Origin: SHXR01 sp046160305
GTDB lineage: Bacteria > Pseudomonadota > Gammaproteobacteria > Burkholderiales > SG8-39
Direction: 5' to 3'
DNA: 6,594 nucleotides
NCBI GenBank assembly: GCA_046160305.1
Contig: JBJXGX010000261.1
Location: 1 to 6,594 of the forward strand
Shown: piece by piece, positions 1 to 5,041 of the stretch
Layout of the letters: every line of letters begins with the position of its first letter
Position numbering within the stretch: position 1 is the stretch's first letter
Program-made: the position numbers and the translations under genes
Notes under the pieces: model-generated
What the model was told of the DNA's origin: nothing
Seen by the model: the letters and a program-made list of their open reading frames with translations, nothing else
Databases searched by the model: none

Positions 1-290
1 CGTGCATGCGCGCGGTCACTCGGCTCTTTGGCGCGAGCGTCATTCCAGTAACGTTCACCCGCCTCGCTCCAGGCGCGCGCCCATTGATCGCGATCGAGTG
101 AATCAATCTTCCCGAGGATGCCTTGAACGTCATCCATCTTGTATCCATGCAATGGATAGGCCTGCCGCTTGACGCGATCGAGTACCGCTTCGCGAAGCTC
201 GGGCCACGTGCGGGCAGGGGCGATTTGCGCGCTTGCTTGAGTGGCAATGGCGAGCAAAGCTGTGAGAACCACAACGAGTACATTGCGCAC
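1..290 (-). CDS. Secreted alpha/beta-hydrolase-like protein, N-terminal part (runs off the left edge)
   Basis: Reading the minus strand from 290 gives an open frame to base 1 with no stop: 96 codons, with the C-terminal part outside the window. The start is GTG at 290-288, because GGAGAG lies six bases upstream. An in-frame ATG at 311 has no ribosome binding site. The first 21 residues are a clean Sec signal peptide: a hydrophobic VLVVVLTALLAIAT core ending ASA before Gln22. The mature part has a TWPELREAVLDR segment, then YPLHGY, then SLDRDQWARAWSEAGERYW. I recognise this pattern from the helical N-terminal region of periplasmic alpha/beta-hydrolase/esterase proteins related to the FrsA and dihydropseudooxynicotine-hydrolase group. 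The nucleophile elbow and catalytic triad would lie beyond the window, so the enzyme class rests on the N-terminal resemblance only. The gene diverges from the one at 358. Confidence 0.6.
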   Translation of the reverse strand, partial: MRNVLVVVLTALLAIATQASAQIAPARTWPELREAVLDRVKRQAYPLHGYKMDDVQGILGKIDSLDRDQWARAWSEAGERYWNDARAKEPSDRAHA

Positions 291-296
291 GACCTT

Positions 297-302
297 CTCT
301 CC
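297..302 (-). promoter_or_regulatory. Ribosome binding site that selects the GTG start at 290
   Basis: On the minus strand GGAGAG sits at 302-297, followed by a six-base spacer and GTG at 290-288. The alternative ATG at 311 has only GCGGCATCGA in front of it. The site therefore favours the GTG, and starting there also puts the signal peptide at the very N-terminus. Confidence 0.6.
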
Positions 303-312
303 AATGATCATT
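303..312. promoter_or_regulatory. Perfect 10-bp palindrome in the divergent intergenic region
   Basis: AATGATCATT reads the same on both strands. It abuts the ribosome binding site of the leftward hydrolase gene and lies 45 bp before the rightward gene. Its place in the 67-bp divergent spacer fits an operator for a dimeric repressor, but 10-bp palindromes also arise by chance. No convincing -35/-10 pair was seen in the spacer. Confidence 0.2.
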
Positions 313-357
313 CGATGCCGCACCCGGGCGACTACCCCAATCTTTATCACACAATCG

Positions 358-1086
358 ATGCATGCACTCGTCAGATTTCTGATGATCGCGAGCCTGCTCA
401 CCGCGGCGGCGTCGTGGTGGATGAAGGACGTGCTGCCGCCGCCCGCGCAACTGAAGCCGGAATTGCTCGATGAGCCGAAGCAGATCCCGGTGCGCAAGCC
501 GCCCATCGACACCACCGTCAACGGTATCGACTATCGCATCCAGCCACGCTATTCGTACGACATCAGCGCGCTGGTGGTGAGCCTGCATCATTCGGACAGT
601 TGGTGGGACTACGCGCACAAGGAATGGGGCGATCACATCAACCTGATGGACCTGTGCGTGGTGTGGGGCGGCAACGCGCAGAGCGGCGCCTACAAGAGCG
701 TGAGCTTCTCGAACAACCAATGGGAATGTCACTGGAGCTGGTCTGCAGGCGGGCTCGTCTTCAACAATGTCGAGGCGTCCAACAATCACATGGTGACCGA
801 TGACCCCGCGGTGGCCAAGGTGCTGCGCAAGATCCGCATCGGTGACCAGATCCGCGTTAAAGGCTATCTCGTCGACTACAGTGTCGGAGGGCGCGGCGGG
901 AGCCGCGTGAGTAGCGCAACCCGCACCGATTCGGGCAACGGCGCCTGTGAGGTGCTCTATGTGGAAAGCGTCGACATGCTCGGTTCGGCCGGACGCCACT
1001 GGCGCACCGCGCAGAACGCTGCGCTCATCGTGCTGCTGCTCAGCCTGATCGCGTGGTTGTTCTTACCGCCAAAATTCGACGACTGA
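358..1086 (+). CDS. Uncharacterised membrane-anchored protein with an extracytoplasmic Trp/Cys-rich domain
   Basis: This encodes 242 residues. An upstream in-frame extension to 241 overlaps the signal-peptide region of the divergent gene and is Thr/Arg-rich, so I use ATG 358, which starts directly with a hydrophobic helix (residues about 3-20). Neither start has a clear ribosome binding site. A second membrane segment lies near the C-terminus (about 217-236, IVLLLSLIAWLFL), followed by a short charged tail. The likely topology is a periplasmic domain of about 190 residues held by helices at both ends. That domain is rich in aromatic residues (SDSWWDYAHKEWGDHIN, NNQWECHWSW) and has three cysteines at 100, 124 and 197. 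It ends with a beta-rich stretch (IRIGDQIRVKGYLVDYS) suggestive of a small barrel. I do not recognise a named family. The conserved-looking DLCVVWGGN block and the good coding character argue for a real gene. It is separated from the sulfur operon by 231 bp and need not be related to it. Confidence 0.8.
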   Translation: MHALVRFLMIASLLTAAASWWMKDVLPPPAQLKPELLDEPKQIPVRKPPIDTTVNGIDYRIQPRYSYDISALVVSLHHSDSWWDYAHKEWGDHINLMDLCVVWGGNAQSGAYKSVSFSNNQWECHWSWSAGGLVFNNVEASNNHMVTDDPAVAKVLRKIRIGDQIRVKGYLVDYSVGGRGGSRVSSATRTDSGNGACEVLYVESVDMLGSAGRHWRTAQNAALIVLLLSLIAWLFLPPKFDD

Positions 1087-1151
1087 AGCTTCACGCCCGT
1101 CTGTACCGCTCGCTCTTCTTCGGGATTTGCTACGCCGATCCCTGCGCAATC

Positions 1152-1178
1152 CGGATAGCGAAGGCAACTAGCGGATAG
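1152..1178. repeat. Direct repeat CGGATAG, 20 bp apart: possible regulator half-sites
   Basis: CGGATAG occurs at 1152-1158 and again at 1172-1178, 20 bp from start to start, or about two helical turns. AraC-family activators commonly bind two tandem half-sites with close to this spacing, and two AraC-type genes lie in the window. The match does not extend beyond seven bases, so this is only suggestive. Confidence 0.25.
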
Positions 1179-1202
1179 ACCGTCCACACCCTCCATCGCT
1201 AG
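1168..1202. repeat. Interrupted inverted repeat CTAGCG / CGCTAG
   Basis: CTAGCG at 1168-1173 is complementary to CGCTAG at 1197-1202, with 23 bases between. The left arm overlaps the second CGGATAG copy. The stem is too short and the loop too long for a convincing terminator of the upstream gene, and there is no T-tract. It could be an operator or chance. Confidence 0.2.
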
Positions 1203-1306
1203 AGTCAACGGCATCGAGATCCCGCAGGCGAGTGAACGCGGGGCCGCACGGAAGAAGTGCGTACCGAGTTCAAGTTTCCGCGCGGCCTCACCGATCCGTC
1301 ATGAAT

Positions 1307-1310
1307 GGAG
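1307..1310 (+). promoter_or_regulatory. Ribosome binding site that selects ATG 1318
   Basis: GGAG at 1307-1310 is only one base from ATG 1312 but seven bases from ATG 1318. The second ATG is therefore the likely start of the first DsrE-like gene, giving a protein that begins MNRYLLIES with the usual first beta strand of the fold. Confidence 0.6.
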
Positions 1311-1317
1311 AATGGCC

Positions 1318-1644
1318 ATGAATCGGTACTTGCTAATTGAATCGCGCGATCCGTTCGAATCGAACGACGTTGCGCACTTTGGAATGCTCGCTTGCGAGCT
1401 CGCCGCGGCGGGCAACGAAGTCACGATGGTGCTGGTACAGAACGGTGTTCTACCAGCCCGACGTGGCGCTCGCTCCGACGGATTGACCACGCTTTCGGCG
1501 AGTGGCGTGAAGGTATTCGCCGATGCGTTCGCGCTGCGCGAACGCGGCATCGCGCCGGACAAGCTCGCCGCCGGCGTCACGGCCACGGATCTCGAGGTTG
1601 TCATCGATGCAATGGCGAGCGGCGCGAAGGCGCTGTGGCACTGA
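1318..1644 (+). CDS. DsrE-family sulfur-relay-like protein 1 (lacks the carrier cysteine)
   Basis: This is a 108-residue protein of the DsrE/TusBCD-like alpha/beta fold. It has a beta strand (RYLLIESRDPFES), a helix (residues about 18-31), a second strand (EVTMVLVQNGV), then SGVKVFADAFALRERGI, and it ends VIDAMASGAKALWH. The family members bind sulfur on a cysteine just before the conserved xxRG. Here that region reads FADAFALRERG, with Asp/Ala and no Cys. The only cysteine is Cys26 in the first helix. It may therefore be a structural partner, like TusB and TusC around TusD, not a carrier itself. It is the first gene of the operon. The small size and Trp-His ending are shared with the third DsrE-like gene (VWHW). 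Membership of the fold is fairly firm; assignment to a specific subunit (E, F or H) is not possible by eye. Confidence 0.85.
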   Translation: MNRYLLIESRDPFESNDVAHFGMLACELAAAGNEVTMVLVQNGVLPARRGARSDGLTTLSASGVKVFADAFALRERGIAPDKLAAGVTATDLEVVIDAMASGAKALWH

Positions 1645-1655
1645 AGAGAGAAACC

Positions 1656-2069
1656 GTGAGTCAAAAACCTACTCTGGCATTCGCGCTCATGGACGCACCG
1701 TTCGAGAGTAGCCGCTCGACCACCGCGTTTCGACTCCTCAATGTCGCGGCGGAGCGTGGTTACAACATCAACGTCTTCGCCTACGAAGGCGCCGTCTTCA
1801 TTCCCTTCGCCCATCAGAAGCCGCATGCGAATCCGGTGCATGGCCATGATGTCACCGAGGAGAACCATCCGCTGCCGAAGGATTGGGTAACCGCGCTGAT
1901 CGAGGCCGCGGAGAAGAACGGCGGCAAGCTCGATTGGGTCAATTGCGGCTTGTGTGTCGATGAGCGCGGCGCGATGGACGCGATCCCACGGGTGCGGCGC
2001 GGATCGCCGGCGGACTTCTGGAAGATGGCAACCGAGTCCGACAACACGCTCGTCATCGGTACCCGATAA
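1656..2069 (+). CDS. DsrE/TusD-like sulfur carrier protein 2 (with CxxC)
   Basis: This encodes 137 residues and starts at GTG 1656, chosen because GAGAG lies five bases upstream. The frame is open much further upstream, but that part overlaps the preceding gene out of frame. The fold begins TLAFALMDAPFESSRSTTAF, then strand NINVFAYEGAVF. A His-rich loop (residues about 53-71, with His53, 57, 62, 64 and 71) follows, then a helix and the strand DWVNCGLCVDERGAMD. The pair Cys97/Cys100 just before ERG is where TusD/DsrE-type proteins carry persulfide sulfur, so this is the likely active subunit of the trio. The C-terminal SPADFWKMATESDNTLVIGTR fits the final helix and strand. The protein is probably cytoplasmic, as there is no signal peptide. 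Its place between two cysteine-poor relatives suggests a hetero-oligomer. The His-rich loop could bind metal, but that is speculation. Confidence 0.88.
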   Translation: MSQKPTLAFALMDAPFESSRSTTAFRLLNVAAERGYNINVFAYEGAVFIPFAHQKPHANPVHGHDVTEENHPLPKDWVTALIEAAEKNGGKLDWVNCGLCVDERGAMDAIPRVRRGSPADFWKMATESDNTLVIGTR

Positions 2070-2079
2070 GGACGGGCAT

Positions 2080-2460
2080 ATGAAAGTTCTGCAAATCGTC
2101 GAAAGCGCCTATCGCGCCACCTCTGAAGAGCAAGACGACACCGTACTCTGGCTCACCCATGCCATGAAGGGCGCTGGCGGCGACTTTACCGTTCTCTTGT
2201 GTGGCGCCGCAGTGAATTACGCGGTGCCTGGACAGGATGCTTCCGGCCTCACATTCGGTGCATGGAAGCAGACCGAACCGCCGCGGTTGGCCGAGAGCAT
2301 CGCCGGTCTCATCGCCAAGAGCGTCGATGTCTACGCGGTCAAGGAGGACATGGAGGAGCGCGGGCTCGCGGACACCACGCTGGTCCCCGGCATTCGGCGC
2401 ATCAATCGGTCGCGCATCGCGGGTCTCATGGATGCGCACCAGCAGGTCTGGCACTGGTAG
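2080..2460 (+). CDS. DsrE-family sulfur-relay-like protein 3
   Basis: This encodes 126 residues starting at ATG 2080, with AAGGA seven bases upstream that overlaps the stop of the previous gene. It begins MKVLQIVESAYRATSEEQDD, the first strand and loop of a DsrE-like fold, then a helix and the strand FTVLLCGAAVNYAV containing Cys41, its only cysteine. The position that normally holds the carrier cysteine reads VYAVKEDMEERGL: the xERG is kept but the cysteine is absent. The tail ends HQQVWHW, resembling the Trp/His tail of the first DsrE-like protein. It is therefore probably a second non-carrier partner, unless Cys41 plays a role as the off-site cysteine of DsrH/TusB-type subunits might. It is cytoplasmic by absence of a signal. 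Six bases separate its stop from the next gene, implying translational coupling. Confidence 0.8.
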   Translation: MKVLQIVESAYRATSEEQDDTVLWLTHAMKGAGGDFTVLLCGAAVNYAVPGQDASGLTFGAWKQTEPPRLAESIAGLIAKSVDVYAVKEDMEERGLADTTLVPGIRRINRSRIAGLMDAHQQVWHW

Positions 2461-2466
2461 CGGGCG

Positions 2467-3363
2467 ATGATGTCAGCGGCGACCCGCACGCATGTCGAAG
2501 CGTTCTTCGATCGCACGAGCTGCGCGGTGACCTACGTTGTGGTCGAACCGAACGGCCATCGCTGCGCTGTCATCGATCCCGTCCTCGATTTCGAGTCTCG
2601 CTCCGGAATCGTCGCGCTCGATTCACTACAGCGAGTCGTCGCGTGGGTGCGTAAGCGAAGCCTGAACGTGCAGTGGATCCTCGAGACGCACGCGCACGGC
2701 GATCATCTTTCCGGCGCATTTCATCTCAAGCCGATGGTGGGCGGACGAATCGGTATCGGACGCGGGATCACGGCGGTGCAGCGGACGATGCGCGACGTGT
2801 TTAATCTGGGTATCGACTTTCCTTGCAATGGCACGCACTTCGACCACCTGTTCGACGACGGCGACGCGCTCGCATTGGGTGCCATGACTGGCAGAGTGCT
2901 CGCCACGCCGGGCCATACGCCGGCGTGTGTGACCTACGTCTTCGATGATGCAGCGTTCGCCGGCGATACGTTGTTCATGCCCGACGTCGGCTCCGCCCGC
3001 TGCGATTTTCCGGGTGGTGACGCGGCCACGCTGTATCGATCGATCCGGCGCGTCTTGTCCTTGCCACCTAATACGCGGCTGTTCACAGGCCACGACTATG
3101 CACCGGGCAGCCGCACCACCGCATGGGAATCGACCGTCGCCCTACAGCGCGCGCGCAACATCCATGTCAATGACGGTGTGGGCGAGGCCGAGTTCGTCGC
3201 GCTACGCACCGCGCGGGACAAGACGCTCGCAGCCCCTGCGATGATGCTGCCCGCGCTGCAAGTCAACATTCGCGGCGGCCGCCTACCACCGCCCGAATCG
3301 AACGGCGTCTCCTATCTGAAGCTTCCCATTCAATTGAATCGCACTGCCGAGGTGAACGCATGA
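2467..3363 (+). CDS. MBL-fold persulfide dioxygenase-like enzyme (ETHE1/Blh type)
   Basis: This encodes 298 residues from ATG 2467; ATG 2470 is an equal alternative and neither has a strong ribosome binding site. The metallo-beta-lactamase ligands are complete: THAHGDH (His75, His77, Asp79, His80), His150 in ATPGHTP, Asp167 in FAGDTLF, and His209 in FTGHDY. The motif GSARCDFPGGD (residues 175-185) is the signature of the ETHE1/Blh group within the glyoxalase II superfamily. These are mononuclear iron enzymes that oxidise glutathione persulfide to sulfite with oxygen. Length and the lack of a C-terminal rhodanese domain fit the Blh-like subgroup. It is cytoplasmic. In the operon it would dispose of sulfane sulfur delivered by the DsrE proteins or by glutathione. 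A glyoxalase II or lactonase role is less likely given the motif and the neighbours. The persulfide activity is inferred from family. Confidence 0.9.
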   Translation: MMSAATRTHVEAFFDRTSCAVTYVVVEPNGHRCAVIDPVLDFESRSGIVALDSLQRVVAWVRKRSLNVQWILETHAHGDHLSGAFHLKPMVGGRIGIGRGITAVQRTMRDVFNLGIDFPCNGTHFDHLFDDGDALALGAMTGRVLATPGHTPACVTYVFDDAAFAGDTLFMPDVGSARCDFPGGDAATLYRSIRRVLSLPPNTRLFTGHDYAPGSRTTAWESTVALQRARNIHVNDGVGEAEFVALRTARDKTLAAPAMMLPALQVNIRGGRLPPPESNGVSYLKLPIQLNRTAEVNA

Positions 3364-3668
3364 AATTTCTATCGACCTACGTGGTAGCGCTGTTTGCCGC
3401 CATGCCGGCTACGGGAGCTGCTCAGACGCCGTTCCCGCACGCCGGACGCGATCTCGCAGCCTCGTGTGCAATCTGCCATGGGACGAACGGCGTGAATTCG
3501 GGCGGGATGCCCAATCTGAATGCACAGCCGAAGGACTATTTGGCCAGGCAGTTGCGTGAATTTCGCGATGGCACGCGGACCGCGACGATCATGCACCAGA
3601 TCGCCAAGGGCTTGACCGAAGAACAGATCGAGGCCGTCAGCGCGCATTGGTCGGCGCAGCGGAGATAG
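3360..3668 (+). CDS. fccA: Monoheme cytochrome c, FccA-like subunit of sulfide dehydrogenase
   Basis: This encodes 102 residues. The start ATG 3360 overlaps the stop of the MBL gene as ATGA and has GAGGTG five bases upstream. Residues 1-21 are a Sec signal peptide ending at Ala21. The heme motif is Cys36-Ala-Ile-Cys39-His40 in the context SCAICHGTNG. The likely sixth heme ligand is Met78 in ATIMHQIAKGL, a typical class I pattern, preceded by the PKDYLARQLREFRDG helix common to cytochromes of this type. The mature part is about 80 residues, so it is the short monoheme form, unlike the diheme subunit of Allochromatium. It would accept electrons from the FccB flavin in the periplasm and pass them to the respiratory chain. 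The adjacent flavoprotein makes FccA the best name, although other small cytochromes look similar. Confidence 0.85.
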   Translation: MKFLSTYVVALFAAMPATGAAQTPFPHAGRDLAASCAICHGTNGVNSGGMPNLNAQPKDYLARQLREFRDGTRTATIMHQIAKGLTEEQIEAVSAHWSAQRR

Positions 3669-3677
3669 GAGCGAACG

Positions 3678-4982
3678 ATGAGCGCAGCGTCTCCATTGAA
3701 TTCCCGTCGCACGTTCCTCTGTACGCTAGGAGCATCCGCAGCGTCGCTCGGATTACCTGGGTTCGTCACGGGCTGCGCCACCGATCCCGGCGCAAAGCCG
3801 ATCGGACGCGTCGTCGTGATCGGCGGCGGCTATGGTGGCGCCACGGCGGCGAAGTATTTACGACTGTGGAGCGAGCAGCGCATCGAGGTTATCCTGGTCG
3901 AGCGCAATGCTGCATTCGTATCGTGTCCGCTATCGAATCTCGTTCTCGCCGGCACGCTACGAATCGAAGAATTGACGATCGGCTACGACGCGCTTCGTGG
4001 ACGCGGCGTGCGGGTCGTACACGACGAGGTCAAGACAATCGATCCGGAGAAAAAGCAATTGACGCTCGGTCGCGGTGCCCCGATGACCTACGATCGGCTC
4101 GTGGTCTCCCCGGGGATCGACTTCCTTTTCAACGAGCTGCCGGGCTTGCGGAACGCCGAAGTGCGGGAGGGCCTGCCGCACGCATGGCGAGCCGGACCGG
4201 AGACGATTGCGCTCCGCCGCCAGCTCGAAGCGATGCCGGATGGCGGCGTTTATGTGCTCGCGATTCCCAAAGCGCCCTACCGATGTCCGCCGGGACCCTA
4301 CGAGCGCGTCTGCCAGATCGCTCACTACTTGAAAACGGCCAAGCCGGGCTCGAAGATCATCGTGCTCGATGCCAATCCGGACCTCGTCTCGAAGAAAGGC
4401 CTGTTTCTCGCGGCGTGGAACGAGCTCTACAAAGGGCTCATCGACTATCGCTCGAATCAGGAAGCGAAAGACGTCGACGGCAAGGGGCGCGCCGTGATCA
4501 CCGAATTCGATACCGTGAAGGGCGATGTGCTGAATGTGCTGCCGCCGATGCGTGCGGGCGATATCGCCGTGCAAGCGAAGCTGGTCACCGCCAATCAACG
4601 CTGGTGCGGCGTGAACTGGCAGACGATGGAATCCGTCGCGGTTCCGGGCATTCACGTGCTGGGCGATGCGACCCTGTCGGCGCCGGCGATGCCCAAGTCG
4701 GCCAGCATGGCGAACAATCACGCCAAGATCGCGGCATCGGCGATCGTCGCGATGATGACTGGCCAACCGATCAATCCACTACCCACCATCAACAACACCT
4801 GCTACAGCTATGTGAGCGATCGCGAGGCGATGCACGTCGATTCCGTGCATCGATGGGACGCCGAGCAGAAGACGCTCGTGCCGGTGAAAGATTCAGGCGG
4901 CGTGTCGAGCGCGCGAAGCGAGCTGGAGAAACAATACGCCGATGCCTGGGCGAAGAACATCTGGGCGGACACGCTAACTTAA
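3678..4982 (+). CDS. fccB: Flavocytochrome c sulfide dehydrogenase, flavoprotein subunit
   Basis: This encodes 434 residues, with AGGAG six bases before ATG 3678; the gene lies nine bases after fccA. The N-terminus has a Tat motif (SRRTFL, residues 9-14) and a hydrophobic stretch ending VTGC at Cys33, which reads as a lipobox. Next comes the FAD-binding Rossmann motif VVVIGGGYGGATAAKY (residues 45-60). Cys83 in SCPLSNLVL matches the cysteine that covalently binds FAD in FccB. Cys203 in YRCPPGPYERVC and Cys375 in NNTCYSYVS match, in spacing, the redox disulfide next to the flavin (119 and 176 residues apart in the Allochromatium protein as I recall it; 120 and 172 here). HVLGDAT (326-332) is the second FAD-contacting motif. 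The reaction is oxidation of sulfide to zero-valent sulfur with electrons to FccA, in the periplasm. Cys212 and Cys310 are extra. The length fits the family. Confidence 0.93.
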   Translation: MSAASPLNSRRTFLCTLGASAASLGLPGFVTGCATDPGAKPIGRVVVIGGGYGGATAAKYLRLWSEQRIEVILVERNAAFVSCPLSNLVLAGTLRIEELTIGYDALRGRGVRVVHDEVKTIDPEKKQLTLGRGAPMTYDRLVVSPGIDFLFNELPGLRNAEVREGLPHAWRAGPETIALRRQLEAMPDGGVYVLAIPKAPYRCPPGPYERVCQIAHYLKTAKPGSKIIVLDANPDLVSKKGLFLAAWNELYKGLIDYRSNQEAKDVDGKGRAVITEFDTVKGDVLNVLPPMRAGDIAVQAKLVTANQRWCGVNWQTMESVAVPGIHVLGDATLSAPAMPKSASMANNHAKIAASAIVAMMTGQPINPLPTINNTCYSYVSDREAMHVDSVHRWDAEQKTLVPVKDSGGVSSARSELEKQYADAWAKNIWADTLT

Positions 4983-4995
4983 CGGAATTGCGTGC

Positions 4996-5008
4996 TCTCC
5001 GATGGAGA
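4996..5008. other. Small hairpin between the convergent genes
   Basis: TCTCC at 4996-5000 pairs with GGAGA at 5004-5008 around a three-base loop, in the 59-bp gap between the fccB stop and the end of the AraC gene. It has no following T-run, so it is a poor intrinsic terminator. No other terminator was found for either transcript; termination may be Rho-dependent. Confidence 0.15.
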
Positions 5009-5041
5009 TACCTTTCGAACGGGGCTTGGCATCCGCTTACC

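Larger units (their letters stand above)
1087..1317. other. Non-coding leader region upstream of the sulfur operon
   Basis: No gene is supported in these 231 bases. They must hold the promoter of the six-gene operon, but no good sigma-70 hexamer pair was found. They contain a 7-bp direct repeat and a 6-bp inverted repeat, listed separately. A frame that is open upstream of the first DsrE gene from about 1204 has no start codon and an untypical composition, so it was not called. Confidence 0.5.
1318..4982 (+). other. Six-gene sulfide/sulfane-sulfur oxidation operon
   Basis: Six plus-strand genes follow each other with gaps of 11, 10 and 6 bp, a 4-bp ATGA overlap, and a gap of 9 bp. No internal promoter or terminator fits in the gaps, so a single transcript is expected. 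The products are three DsrE-fold proteins, a persulfide dioxygenase-like MBL enzyme, FccA-like cytochrome c and FccB-like flavoprotein. Grouping them as one sulfide-oxidation module follows from the known roles of these families; the order of sulfur flow between them is inferred. Confidence 0.8.

Noticed and set aside
86..98. GATCGCGATCGA-type palindromic stretch
   Set aside because: It lies within the hydrolase coding sequence, where GATCG codon pairs are common in this GC-rich DNA.
130..999. A 289-codon minus-strand frame opposite the membrane-anchored protein gene
   Set aside because: Its composition (His, Arg, Ala rich) is that of an antisense shadow; the plus-strand gene has membrane segments and a coherent protein character. 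It also overlaps the hydrolase start region in another frame.
1259..1304. A short frame ending VRTEFKFPRGLTDPS before a stop, possibly the tail of a decayed gene
   Set aside because: Only about 19 codons follow the preceding stop and no family is recognisable; too little to call a pseudogene.
1204..1317. Open reading upstream of, and in frame with, the first DsrE gene (VNGIEIPQAS at its start)
   Set aside because: There is no start codon before 1312, the translation does not look like a domain, and the ribosome binding site points to ATG 1318.
1299..1868. A 189-codon minus-strand frame opposite the first two DsrE genes
   Set aside because: It has no domain, and the opposite strand carries two clear family members with proper ribosome binding sites.
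3957..4766. A 269-codon minus-strand frame inside fccB
   Set aside because: It is antisense to the FAD-binding and disulfide motifs of fccB and has no recognisable domain.
4996..5008. Hairpin TCTCC-GAT-GGAGA as a bidirectional terminator
   Set aside because: A five-base stem with a three-base loop and no T-tract on either strand is too weak. It is listed only as a low-confidence structure.
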